A stretch of DNA of 64,000 nt from [Eubacterium] eligens ATCC 27750 (lineage in GTDB: Bacteria > Bacillota > Clostridia > Lachnospirales > Lachnospiraceae), in the NCBI RefSeq assembly GCF_000146185.1, contig NC_012778.1, positions 144,001 through 208,000 of the forward strand, written 5' to 3'. Both the position numbers and the translations under genes were made by a program. Every line of letters begins with the position of its first letter. The stretch's first letter is position 1. A model generated the notes under the pieces. The model worked only from the letters and a program-made list of their open reading frames with translations, did not search any database and was not told the origin of the DNA. Of the stretch, positions 1-9,164 are shown piece after piece.

Positions 1-2255
1 AAAATGATGTACCATATGACAATGCACTGGATTCTATTTCTTATGGACTGGATGATAAATATGCATATGGTTATGATGTCGCCCATCTTCAGAATGCATT
101 TGAAATAGATATAAAAAGTCAGACACAGGATGTAAAGCAGCAGATAATAGAACATGGTGCTGTAGGTGTTTCTTATACACATAAGAATGCTGGTGTTAAT
201 TATATTAATAAGTCATATTATGATACATCAGATACAGTTATAGGATATGGTGACGGCGGACATGCAGTAATGGTAGTTGGATGGGATGATAACTATTCTA
301 AGGATAATTTTACATCTACTAATTCGGCAGGAGAGACAGTTAAGCCTTCGAATAATGGTGCATGGCTTGTTAGAAACAGCTGGGGAGAAAGTACATCATA
401 TTATAACCAGTTAGATTATTTTTGGATGTCATATGAGACATACTCTTTAAATACAACCGCATGGGTATTTGATTTTTCAGCAAATGATGGATTTGATAAT
501 AATTACCAGATTGATGGCGGTCTGGAAAATCAGGTTGATTATTATTATGATAATGTTGCAAATGTATTTACAGTAGGTAGTAAAGAGGGTGTTAAGTCAG
601 AAACATTAAAGTCGGTATCATTGTTGTTTTCTCAGACGGCAAATGTTGGATATACAATAGATATATATACTGATATGACAGACAGTTTAAATCCATTAAG
701 TGGAACAAGAACATCAGGGGCAAATGGAGTGACATCATATGCAGGTTATTACACAATTCCTCTTGATAACGAGGTGGAATTAAAACCGGGAAGTACATTT
801 GCAGTAGTTGTCAAGACTGACAAAAAAGCAATAGAATATGAATATACATGGTCAACCCAGCAGGACATAAATAGTAGTAATTCAACTGTTATATGGGAAA
901 GAGAAGTAAGTAAGAATTTTGATGGAAACCAAAGAAGCCTTTATTATTCATACGGAAAGTTTGGGGTATCACCTTGGAATAACTATTGTATAAAGGCGTT
1001 CACATCAGATAATTACTATAAGAGTGATGCTGAGGAAGTCAAAATTGCAAAGACGGTAATAGAGAATGCACTTAAAGATGTGGAAGCTGATAATGAATTA
1101 ACTGATACAGATATACAAAGAATTATAGATGAGGCATTAAGCAAAGCTGGAATATTAGAAATAAAGACTAAAGTAACAGATTTTAAAAAGGCAGAAGCAA
1201 CAATAGAGAAAGCAGGAAGTATAGATGCAAGTATAGCAGTTACTTATGGTAGTGCAGCAGATACGGTTGTGTATAGTACAGTAATAAAACAGTTACCAAA
1301 ACCTGCACCAGAACCTGTTAAGAGAAATGGTCTGTGTAAGGCAGATGATGGAAATTATTACTATTATGTAAATAATGTGATTGATACAGGTTTTACAGAC
1401 ATAATACCATTTGAAGATGAGTGGGTTTATGTAGAGAATGGAAAATTAAACTTTGATTACACAGGAATCAGAGAAAATATGAATGGCTGGTGGAGAATAG
1501 AGAATGGAAAGGTAAACTTTAACTTCACAGGCTTGGCAAATAATGAGAATGGAAGATTCTATATAGAAAATGGACGGGTAAACTTTAACTATACAGACGT
1601 AATACCGGATGGAAATGACTGGGTATATGTACAGGATAGTAAAGTAATGTACGACTATACAGGAATCAGAGAAAATATGAATGGCTGGTGGAGAATAGAG
1701 AATGGAAAAGTAAACTTTAACTTCACAGGCTTGGCAAATAATGAGAATGGAAGATTCTATATAGAAAATGGACGGGTAAACTTTAACTATACAGACATAA
1801 TACCGGATGGAAATGACTGGGTATATGTACAGGATAGTAAAGTAATGTACGACTATACAGGAATCAGAGAAAATATGAATGGCTGGTGGAGAATAGAGAA
1901 TGGAAAGGTAAACTTTAACTTCACAGGCTTGGCAAATAATGAGAATGGAAGATTCTATATAGAAAATGGACGGGTAAACTTTAACTATACAGACATAATA
2001 CCAGATGGAAATGACTGGGTATATGTACAGGATAGTAAAGTAATGTACGACTATACAGGAATCAGAGAAAATATGAATGGCTGGTGGAGAATAGAGAATG
2101 GACGGGTAAACTTTAACTTCACAGGCATAGCAAGTAATGAAAATGGAGAATTTTATATAGTTAATGGAAAAGTAGATTTTGGCTACAATGGAAGTTATAT
2201 AAAAGATGGAATTTCATACATGGTTTTAAATGGAAAAGTTGTATATAAATATTGA
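1..2255 (+). CDS. C1 (papain-like) cysteine protease with lectin-like domain and C-terminal wall-binding-type repeats, 5' partial
   Basis: The reading frame is open from base 3, so the N-terminus with signal peptide and catalytic Cys lies outside the window; an ATG at 270 is internal. The papain-family His is seen in GGHAVMVVGWDD (codon 261-263) and the Asn in RNSWGE (375-377). A lectin-like domain typical of clostridial C1 proteases follows (about 490-1010), then a linker (about 1020-1300), then 22-residue aromatic/Gly repeats to the end, each carrying an ENGKVNFNFTG-like motif and resembling choline/glucan-binding repeats. It is probably a secreted, surface-bound protease. The repeat DNA is almost identical to the end of the next gene. 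Protease assignment is firm; the substrate is unknown. Confidence 0.85.
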   Translation, partial: NDVPYDNALDSISYGLDDKYAYGYDVAHLQNAFEIDIKSQTQDVKQQIIEHGAVGVSYTHKNAGVNYINKSYYDTSDTVIGYGDGGHAVMVVGWDDNYSKDNFTSTNSAGETVKPSNNGAWLVRNSWGESTSYYNQLDYFWMSYETYSLNTTAWVFDFSANDGFDNNYQIDGGLENQVDYYYDNVANVFTVGSKEGVKSETLKSVSLLFSQTANVGYTIDIYTDMTDSLNPLSGTRTSGANGVTSYAGYYTIPLDNEVELKPGSTFAVVVKTDKKAIEYEYTWSTQQDINSSNSTVIWEREVSKNFDGNQRSLYYSYGKFGVSPWNNYCIKAFTSDNYYKSDAEEVKIAKTVIENALKDVEADNELTDTDIQRIIDEALSKAGILEIKTKVTDFKKAEATIEKAGSIDASIAVTYGSAADTVVYSTVIKQLPKPAPEPVKRNGLCKADDGNYYYYVNNVIDTGFTDIIPFEDEWVYVENGKLNFDYTGIRENMNGWWRIENGKVNFNFTGLANNENGRFYIENGRVNFNYTDVIPDGNDWVYVQDSKVMYDYTGIRENMNGWWRIENGKVNFNFTGLANNENGRFYIENGRVNFNYTDIIPDGNDWVYVQDSKVMYDYTGIRENMNGWWRIENGKVNFNFTGLANNENGRFYIENGRVNFNYTDIIPDGNDWVYVQDSKVMYDYTGIRENMNGWWRIENGRVNFNFTGIASNENGEFYIVNGKVDFGYNGSYIKDGISYMVLNGKVVYKY
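1461..2138 (+). repeat. Four tandem 198-bp repeats in the protease gene
   Basis: Units begin at 1461, 1659, 1857 and 2055 with an exact 198-bp period. Each full unit encodes three 22-residue sub-repeats (beginning TGIRENMNGWW, TGLANNENGRF and TDIIPDGNDW). Units are nearly identical at the base level, with only scattered third-position changes, which implies recent duplication or gene conversion. The last unit is partial and grades into a unique end. Confidence 0.9.
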
Positions 2256-2280
2256 GAAGGTTATGCAAATGTGATACAAT
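2252..2280 (+). promoter_or_regulatory. Candidate sigma-A promoter of the pectate lyase gene
   Basis: TTGAGA (2252-2257), 17-bp spacer, TACAAT (2275-2280). The -35 box overlaps the stop codon of the protease gene, so the lyase can be transcribed independently. Confidence 0.5.
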
Positions 2281-2346
2281 TGACTTCAATCGGTGACATA
2301 AATTGTGATGATTGCACAAATCACTGGATGAAGGGAGTATACATTT

Positions 2347-5300
2347 ATGAAAAGGTTTTTCAGGAAAGGGGTTGGCGTTATTGCTTCAATTGCATTGGCT
2401 GTTGGAACAATAACATCAATGGTAACGCCTGGTATTGTAGCATCAGGCGCGTCACTTACAGACAACAATTTCAGTAGTGTGGGAGGATTTAACGAAAGTA
2501 TTTATGCACAGATTACTGGAATTAAGGATGCAGATGTTACAGGTGTATCATATACAGGAACATCATCAGGAACACTTACAGGACAGGATCTAGAGTATCT
2601 TGTAAGAGATAAAAATAATGGAGTACGCGTTGATATTCCAGGGGTTACTCCGGGTACATATACTCTTACAGTTACAACTAAGAATGGTACTATTACTAAG
2701 AGTGGAATTACAGTAGATGCACAGGATCGTTCAGGATATGCACATTTTAATTATACAGATGGTGTTGGTGCATATAATGATGACGGTACATTGAAGAACA
2801 ATGCGATAGTACTTTATGTAACAGATGAGAATAAGAATGATGTAACTCTAACATATGGAGGAGTTACCGTTAAAGGAATTGGTAATATACTTAATTCAGT
2901 TGGTAAGGCTTGCGGAGAGGCTGGACATGAAACTGATTGTAAGAAAGTCTCAGATGGTAAAACCTATTATGCTAAGGGAAATACTAATCAGGGAATAATT
3001 GAGAAACTTGCTGAAGCAGGAATTCCATTAGATATAAGATTTATAGGAACAGTAAGTGATAGTGGCTTATATAAGAGCGGTACATTTGATTTAAAGTCAA
3101 ATAGCGGACTTATAGATGGACTTACTGCTTATGATTCAAATGACTTTGGTGGATCAGATGGTGACAACGGCCATATGGCAAGAATAAAATCTGGCAAAGA
3201 TATTACTCTTGAAGGTATTGGAACAGATGCAGTTATTGATGGATGGGGATTCCATTATATGTCAGAGAGTGCTAAACCAGATTTAGGAAAGAGTTTTGAA
3301 GTTCGTAACCTTACATTTATTAATACACCAGAAGATGCTATTGGTATGGAAGGTGTACAGGAAAAGGCAAATGTTTCATCAGATCTTTCAGCAAGTGTAG
3401 AGCGTTGCTGGATACATAATAATGAGTTCTATTGTCCGGATGTTTCAAGCCCGGCAGAATCAGATAAGAGTGAGGGTGATGGTTCAGTAGACTTTAAGCG
3501 AGGTCAGTATTTTACATGTAGTTATAATTATTTTGAAGGATGCCATAAGACTAATCTGGTAGGTTCATCAGATGCAAGTCTTCAGTTTAATCTTACATAT
3601 CATCATAATTACTGGAAACTGTGTAAGGCAAGAGGACCATTAACACGTAATGCAAATGTCCATATGTATAACAACATATTTGAGGGACAGACAGATTATG
3701 CTATGAATGTAAGAGTTAATGCTTATATATTCTCAGAATATAATCTGTTCTATATGAGCAAGAACCCACAGAGAGATGATACAGATGCAGGTGTAATCAA
3801 GAGTTATAACGATTCATTCTCAAGCTGTATCGGTTCAATGGATGGCGTTAAAGTTACAGATAAGTCACAGACTGTAGATAATAAATGCCGGTTTGCAGCA
3901 AGAAATATTGATTACAGCAAGTTTGATACAGATAGTAATCTTTCATATATTCCAACAGGAGATTATCAGCTGCAGACAAGCATAACAGAAGCAAGAAAAG
4001 TTATAGAATCTAAGACAGGAGTTCTTAATGAAAATCCTGTTGCAGCATCAGTTGTTACAATGTCACAGATTTCGTATCTTCCAAGTGGAGTTACTCCTGA
4101 AAATATTACATCATTACCAACAACATTAACACCAGGAAAAGTATCTAAGACAGTGTATGCATTTACAGTTGGTGGAACAGTTGATGTAACAATTAATTAT
4201 GCAAGTGATGCACTCTCAGATACAGGAGTGCTTGTTAATGAAGCAGGAGAAAGTTTCCTTATAGCAAGTGGAACTGCAGTTAATCTTCCAGCAGGAACAT
4301 ATATGATTCAGCCATATAACGTTCAGGCTGGAGATGGCAAGAAAATGCAGAATCCTACATTTAAGACAGTAACAATTAACTCTATTGAAATAAGAGCAAA
4401 TGATCCAAATGCACATTATCATGATTTTAAACTGGTAAGTACAACAGATGCAACTTGTGATAAAGAAGGAAGTAAAATATATAAGTGTTCATGTGGAGAA
4501 AAGAAGATTGAGATAATTGCAAAGACAGCACACAAATATGGTGAATGGGTAATTGAAAAAGAAGCAACAGAGACAGAAACTGGTATAAAGATCCGTACAT
4601 GTACAGTGTGCAATAACAAAGAGACACAGACAATACCTGTCAAGGGAACTGTTGATCCGACACCAACTCCAACACCAGGAGGAACATATTCATATAACTT
4701 TACAAGTCCGGAAACAGGCAGTGATATCTATAAGATAAAGGGAAATACATCTACTAGTAAAGGATCTGTACAATATGCAGGATTAACTCTTACTACATGC
4801 TTGAAAATGGAAGGCTCAACAAGTGTTGATTTTACAGCACCTTCAGATGGAACACTTACATTAGTGTTCGGAGCTAATGGTTCGGCTGTCTCAGGTAAGA
4901 AAGTAAAAGTTAATGAAACAGTATATACGTGTGATTCAGATGGTATAGTCACTGTTCCTGTGAAAGCAGGAAGCGTGTCAATAACAAAGGGTGATGCAAT
5001 ATTCTTGTTCTATATGAACTATGAACCAGATAGTACGACACCGGATCCAACACCAGATCCAGACCCAACGCCAGATCCTACACCTACTCCGGAAGTAAAG
5101 AATGGCTTACAGAAAGCTGATGATGGTAATTATTACTATTATGTAGACGGCAAGGTTGATACAAGCTTTACAGATATAATACCTGATGGAGATGATTGGG
5201 TTTATGTAGAGAATGGAAAATTAAACTTTGATTACACAGGAATCAGAGAAAATATGAATGGCTGGTGGAGAATAGAGAACGGAAAAGTAAACTTTAACTT

Positions 5301-6027
5301 CACAGGTTTGGCAAATAATGAAAATGGAAGATTCTATATAGAGAATGGACGAGTAAACTTTAACTATACAGACATAATACCAGATGGAAATGACTGGGTA
5401 TATGTACAGGATAGTAAAGTAATGTACGACTATACAGGAATCAGAGAAAATATGAATGGCTGGTGGAGAATAGAGAATGGAAAGGTAAACTTTAACTTCA
5501 CAGGTCTGGCAAATAATGAGAATGGAAGATTCTATATAGAAAATGGACGGGTAAACTTTAACTATACAGACATAATACCGGATGGAAATGACTGGGTATA
5601 TGTACAGGATAGTAAAGTAGTGTACGACTATACAGGAATCAGAGAAAATATGAATGGCTGGTGGAGAATAGAGAATGGAAAAGTAAACTTTAACTTCACA
5701 GGCTTGGCAAATAATGAGAATGGAAGATTCTATATAGAAAATGGACGGGTAAACTTTAACTATACAGACATAATACCGGATGGAAATGACTGGGTATATG
5801 TACAGGATAGTAAAGTAATGTACGACTATACAGGAATCAGAGAAAATATGAATGGCTGGTGGAGAATAGAGAATGGAAAAGTAAACTTTAACTTCACAGG
5901 CATAGCAAGTAATGAGAATGGAGAGTTTTACATTAAAAACGGTCGTGTAGACTTTGGATATTCAGGATTATATAGACAATGGAATACTACATATATAATT
6001 GTGAATGGTAAAGTTGTAGGAAAATAA
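2347..6027 (+). CDS. Secreted multidomain pectate lyase, polysaccharide lyase family 1
   Basis: A 1226-residue secreted enzyme that would cleave polygalacturonate by beta-elimination. A signal peptide occupies residues 1-33 (basic start, hydrophobic core, cleavage near VASGA). The parallel beta-helix PL1 domain is at about 250-500, with a Ca-site-like GSVDFKRG (about 380), KTNLVG, YHHNYW, and an ARGPLTR motif (about 428-434) matching the catalytic Arg region of PL1. A Cys/His-rich module (about 689-770, paired CxC/CxxC motifs), a beta-sandwich module that may bind carbohydrate (782-895), a Pro/Asp/Thr linker and 22-residue repeats from 918 follow. The ATG at 2347 has AAGGGAG upstream. It sits beside a protease with the same tail, so both are probably displayed in the same way. 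Confidence 0.92.
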   Translation: MKRFFRKGVGVIASIALAVGTITSMVTPGIVASGASLTDNNFSSVGGFNESIYAQITGIKDADVTGVSYTGTSSGTLTGQDLEYLVRDKNNGVRVDIPGVTPGTYTLTVTTKNGTITKSGITVDAQDRSGYAHFNYTDGVGAYNDDGTLKNNAIVLYVTDENKNDVTLTYGGVTVKGIGNILNSVGKACGEAGHETDCKKVSDGKTYYAKGNTNQGIIEKLAEAGIPLDIRFIGTVSDSGLYKSGTFDLKSNSGLIDGLTAYDSNDFGGSDGDNGHMARIKSGKDITLEGIGTDAVIDGWGFHYMSESAKPDLGKSFEVRNLTFINTPEDAIGMEGVQEKANVSSDLSASVERCWIHNNEFYCPDVSSPAESDKSEGDGSVDFKRGQYFTCSYNYFEGCHKTNLVGSSDASLQFNLTYHHNYWKLCKARGPLTRNANVHMYNNIFEGQTDYAMNVRVNAYIFSEYNLFYMSKNPQRDDTDAGVIKSYNDSFSSCIGSMDGVKVTDKSQTVDNKCRFAARNIDYSKFDTDSNLSYIPTGDYQLQTSITEARKVIESKTGVLNENPVAASVVTMSQISYLPSGVTPENITSLPTTLTPGKVSKTVYAFTVGGTVDVTINYASDALSDTGVLVNEAGESFLIASGTAVNLPAGTYMIQPYNVQAGDGKKMQNPTFKTVTINSIEIRANDPNAHYHDFKLVSTTDATCDKEGSKIYKCSCGEKKIEIIAKTAHKYGEWVIEKEATETETGIKIRTCTVCNNKETQTIPVKGTVDPTPTPTPGGTYSYNFTSPETGSDIYKIKGNTSTSKGSVQYAGLTLTTCLKMEGSTSVDFTAPSDGTLTLVFGANGSAVSGKKVKVNETVYTCDSDGIVTVPVKAGSVSITKGDAIFLFYMNYEPDSTTPDPTPDPDPTPDPTPTPEVKNGLQKADDGNYYYYVDGKVDTSFTDIIPDGDDWVYVENGKLNFDYTGIRENMNGWWRIENGKVNFNFTGLANNENGRFYIENGRVNFNYTDIIPDGNDWVYVQDSKVMYDYTGIRENMNGWWRIENGKVNFNFTGLANNENGRFYIENGRVNFNYTDIIPDGNDWVYVQDSKVVYDYTGIRENMNGWWRIENGKVNFNFTGLANNENGRFYIENGRVNFNYTDIIPDGNDWVYVQDSKVMYDYTGIRENMNGWWRIENGKVNFNFTGIASNENGEFYIKNGRVDFGYSGLYRQWNTTYIIVNGKVVGK
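5236..5930 (+). repeat. Four tandem 198-bp repeats in the pectate lyase gene
   Basis: Units begin at 5236, 5434, 5632 and 5830 with a 198-bp period. They are nearly identical to the repeats at 1461-2138, 3775 bp away in the same orientation. One unit has a GTG in place of ATG (VVYDY for VMYDY). Confidence 0.9.
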
Positions 6028-6040
6028 AGAAACTTAAATT

Positions 6041-6075
6041 AACTGCGCATGGAATATACCTATGCGCAGTTTTTG
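6041..6075 (+). terminator. Intrinsic terminator after pectate lyase
   Basis: Perfect 10-bp inverted repeat AACTGCGCAT / ATGCGCAGTT, 11-nt loop, followed by a short T run. It lies 14 bp after the stop codon. Confidence 0.85.
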
Positions 6076-6081
6076 AATGTA

Positions 6082-6110
6082 TTGACAACATACATTAGAT
6101 GAGATAACAT
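6082..6110 (+). promoter_or_regulatory. Candidate promoter of the polysaccharide operon
   Basis: TTGACA (6082-6087), 17-bp spacer, TAACAT (6105-6110), directly after the terminator and about 35 bp before the first glycosyltransferase gene. No other strong promoter is evident until after 15990. Confidence 0.6.
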
Positions 6111-6146
6111 TAATCAGATATATTGATAATACGAGAGAGAGATACT

Positions 6147-6926
6147 ATGAATAAAGATATTAAAATTATTATTGCGGCACATAAAAAGTATGATATGCCA
6201 AGTGACAAGATGTATATCCCTGTTCAGGTAGGTTCAGAGGGAAAGAAAGATATTGGTTATCAGAGGGATAATATAGGTGAGAATATTTCAGCAAAGAACC
6301 CTATGTATTGTGAATTAACTGGTTTGTATTGGGCATGGAAGAACCTTGATGCTGATTATATAGGTTTGGCACATTACAGAAGACACTTCAAGGGAAAGAA
6401 TAAATCTGCAAATATAATGGATAATGTTCTTTCTTATAAAGAAGCATCGGATTTATTAGACAAGCATGACATACTTGTCACAAAGAAAAGAAATTATATA
6501 ATTGAAACTCTGTATAGTCATTATGCACACACACATCATGTTGAAACACTTGATTGTACAAGAGATGTAATAAAGGACATTTATCCAGACTATCTTGATT
6601 CTTTTGATAAAACTATGAAGAAAACACATATGCATGCATTTAATATGTTTGTTATGAAAAAGGAACTGTTAAATGATTATTGCGACTGGTTATTTAATAT
6701 TTTATTTGAAGTTGAAAAAAGATTGAAAGATAAAACATATGATGCATTTCAGGCCAGATATCCAGGTCGTTTGAGTGAAATGCTGTTAGATGTATGGATT
6801 AATAAGAATGAATTAGGTTATAAAGAAGTGCCTTTCATGTATACAGAAAAAATTGACAGAGTTAAGAAAGTTAAGTCCTTCTTAAAGGCTAAGTTCTTAA
6901 AACAAAAATATAATGGTAGTTTTTAA
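6147..6926 (+). CDS. DUF4422 glycosyltransferase
   Basis: A 259-residue protein of the DUF4422 family, found in capsule and exopolysaccharide loci and thought to transfer a sugar, often galactofuranose or galactose, to a lipid-linked acceptor. Family features seen are the IIIAAHKKYDMP start, the ITYQRDN-like segment, the LTGLYWAWKN motif and GLAHYRRHF. I chose ATG 6147 rather than the in-frame TTG at 6123 because of the purine-rich GAGAGAGA before it. First gene of a co-directional cluster that also encodes UDP-galactopyranose mutase. Family firm, sugar specificity not known. Confidence 0.82.
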   Translation: MNKDIKIIIAAHKKYDMPSDKMYIPVQVGSEGKKDIGYQRDNIGENISAKNPMYCELTGLYWAWKNLDADYIGLAHYRRHFKGKNKSANIMDNVLSYKEASDLLDKHDILVTKKRNYIIETLYSHYAHTHHVETLDCTRDVIKDIYPDYLDSFDKTMKKTHMHAFNMFVMKKELLNDYCDWLFNILFEVEKRLKDKTYDAFQARYPGRLSEMLLDVWINKNELGYKEVPFMYTEKIDRVKKVKSFLKAKFLKQKYNGSF

Positions 6927-6954
6927 AAATAACTTTTGATAAAAGGGGCAAAGT

Positions 6955-8070
6955 ATGTGCATTAAAGTATTAGTGTTTGGAATGACAGACAATCCGGGTG
7001 GAATGGAAAGCTGTGTAATGAATTATTACCGTAATATTGATAACAAACAGGTTCATTTTGATTTTTTGTGTAATTGGGAGCACATGGTATATGAAGATGA
7101 GGTTAAGTCAAATGGGTCGGTTGTATACACTATTCCACAGAAAAGCAGTGATTTCAAAGCATACAAGAAGGCTATGCATGATTTCTTCAGCCAGCATGCA
7201 AAAGATTATGATGTGTTATGGTATAATACATGTACATTAGCTAATATCGACTACCTTATGTATGCTAAAAAATATGGAATAAAGAAAAGAATAATCCATG
7301 CACATAACTCAGGAAATGAGACATCTAAATTAAGAGGAATACTTCATTATATTAATAAAACAAGGTTAAAAAAATATGCAACTGATTATTGGAGCTGTTC
7401 AATGTCAGCTTCTAATTATTTTTATAATAATAAGATTATAATGTCACATAGGCATCATGTTATAAATAATGCGATACAGGTTAAACAGTATGCCTATAAT
7501 GAGCATGTCAGAAATGATATGAGAGAAGAACTTGGACTTAAGGACAAATATGTGATTGGACATGTCGGCAGATTTCAATATCAGAAAAATCATGAATTCC
7601 TTATTGATATTTTTAATGAATATTTGAAATTGGATTCGGATGCATTTTTAATGCTAGTAGGACAGGGGGAGAACGAGGGCGTCATCAGAGACAAGGTTAA
7701 AGAGCTTGGCATACAAGATAATGTGATGTTTATGGGAGTTCGTTCAGATGTCCATAAGCTTATGCAGGTTATGGATGTATTTTTACTGCCATCAAGATTT
7801 GAAGGACTTCCATTAGTGTTAGTGGAGGCACAGGCGGCAGGATTAAAATGCTTTACATCAAAAGATGTAGTTTCGGATGAATGTAATGTAACCCAAAGCG
7901 TCAGATTTATTTCATTAGATAGTGGTGCGAAGGTCTGGGCAGATAATATTTTATCGTTTAAGGAAGATACTGAATTCATATCAAGAGATGATTATGCATA
8001 TAAAGTAACTCAAGCAGGATTTGATATTAATGCGGAAACAGATAAAATAAAAAAGTATTTAAATGAATAG
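6955..8070 (+). CDS. GT4-family glycosyltransferase (EpsF-like)
   Basis: A 371-residue GT-B retaining glycosyltransferase for assembly of the polysaccharide repeat unit on the cytoplasmic membrane face. The N-terminal NPGGMESCVMNYYRNID is typical of EpsF-like enzymes. The C-terminal half carries GHVGRFQYQKNHEFLI and the EGLPLVLVEAQAAG nucleotide-sugar motif (E-x7-E type). RBS AAAAGGGG precedes ATG 6955. The next gene starts 14 bp downstream, so the two are surely cotranscribed. Confidence 0.88.
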   Translation: MCIKVLVFGMTDNPGGMESCVMNYYRNIDNKQVHFDFLCNWEHMVYEDEVKSNGSVVYTIPQKSSDFKAYKKAMHDFFSQHAKDYDVLWYNTCTLANIDYLMYAKKYGIKKRIIHAHNSGNETSKLRGILHYINKTRLKKYATDYWSCSMSASNYFYNNKIIMSHRHHVINNAIQVKQYAYNEHVRNDMREELGLKDKYVIGHVGRFQYQKNHEFLIDIFNEYLKLDSDAFLMLVGQGENEGVIRDKVKELGIQDNVMFMGVRSDVHKLMQVMDVFLLPSRFEGLPLVLVEAQAAGLKCFTSKDVVSDECNVTQSVRFISLDSGAKVWADNILSFKEDTEFISRDDYAYKVTQAGFDINAETDKIKKYLNE

Positions 8071-8084
8071 TGAAAAGGACAAAT

Positions 8085-9130
8085 ATGGGAAATAAATATT
8101 ATATAAATATTAAAATGAAAGAAAATAATAATGCAGGATCTAAGGCTGTTAATGATTGCAATAATATATTAAAACAATGTGGAATAGAACCATATACATT
8201 AAACATAAAAGGAGAGGGCTTACTAGGAAAAATTAATAAAGTATTTGAATTTGAAAAATTAAAGAAAATACCAGAGAATAGCGTTTTATTTATTCAACAT
8301 CCAATTTACATAAATAAAAATTATTATATTGATGTATTGAAAAATACAAAAAAGAAAAAAATTTAAAACTTGTTTTTTTAATTAATGATTTAGATTCTTT
8401 GAGAAAAATGTTTCCCGAATCACAACATATATTTGAGCATATTGACGAAACAATGTATGAAATAGCAGATTATGTTATTGCACATAACAGTAAAATGAAA
8501 AGATATCTTATTGAACATGGGGTTGAAGAAAGTAAAATATATGAATTGGGAATCTTTGATTATTTAACAAATATTAATCCAAATAATAAAAGCATAAGAT
8601 ATTCAAAAACATTAAATATTGCTGGAAATTTAGATGCGAATAAGAGTAATTATATTAGGGAGTTAAATGGTGTAGATAAAACAATTAACTTTAATCTATA
8701 TGGACTTAATTTTGATAAAAATGTTTTGACATCTGAGGCAATTCACTATAAAGGAGCATTTCCTTCAGATGAAATACCTTCACAGTTAACTGAGGGATTT
8801 GGACTTGTATGGGATGGTAATACCGCTAGTTGTTGTGCAGGAAATACAGGTGAATATTTAAAATATAATAATCCTCATAAACTTTCTTTATATATGGTAT
8901 CAGGTCTTCCAGTTGTTATATGGAGTCAGGCGGCAGAGGCAGAATTTGTAAAATGTAATAATGTAGGATTGGTGGTAGATAGTATAGAGGATTTTAGCAT
9001 TAAATTTGATAATTTAAGTGAAAATGATTATTATAAAATGGTGGAAAATGCAAAAAATGTTTCATACAAATTAAGAAATGGTGAATATCTAAGAAAGGTA
9101 ATACAAGATATTATAAAAGATTTAAAATAA
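8085..9130 (+). pseudogene. Galactofuranosyltransferase-like gene split by a -1 frameshift at an A-AAA-AAG site
   Basis: Two adjacent frames together form one sugar transferase of about 348 residues. The first (ATG 8085, AAAGGA upstream) starts MGNKYYINIK, runs through NNNAGSKAVNDCN, and stops at 8366. The second, in the -1 frame, continues KLVFLINDLDSLRKM and ends at 9130 with GEYLKYNNPHKLSLYM and SGLPVVIWSQAA, motifs of WbbI-type beta-1,6-galactofuranosyltransferases. The frames meet in A6-G-A7 (8348-8361), which holds the heptamer A AAA AAG in phase, the classic -1 slippage site. Loss of one A, a sequencing error or programmed slippage all fit. UDP-galactopyranose mutase downstream fits the proposed substrate. 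Confidence 0.75.
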
Positions 9131-9164
9131 AACAAAGCATAAGAAGAGATGAGAGAGTATTAAG

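Noticed and set aside
1461..2138. Transposon or phage origin of the protein repeats
   Set aside because: No transposase, terminal inverted repeats or target duplication; the period fits an in-frame protein module.
7590..7979. 129-residue minus-strand frame inside the GT4 gene
   Set aside because: Antisense shadow of a well-supported glycosyltransferase; Ser/Thr-rich translation and no ribosome site.
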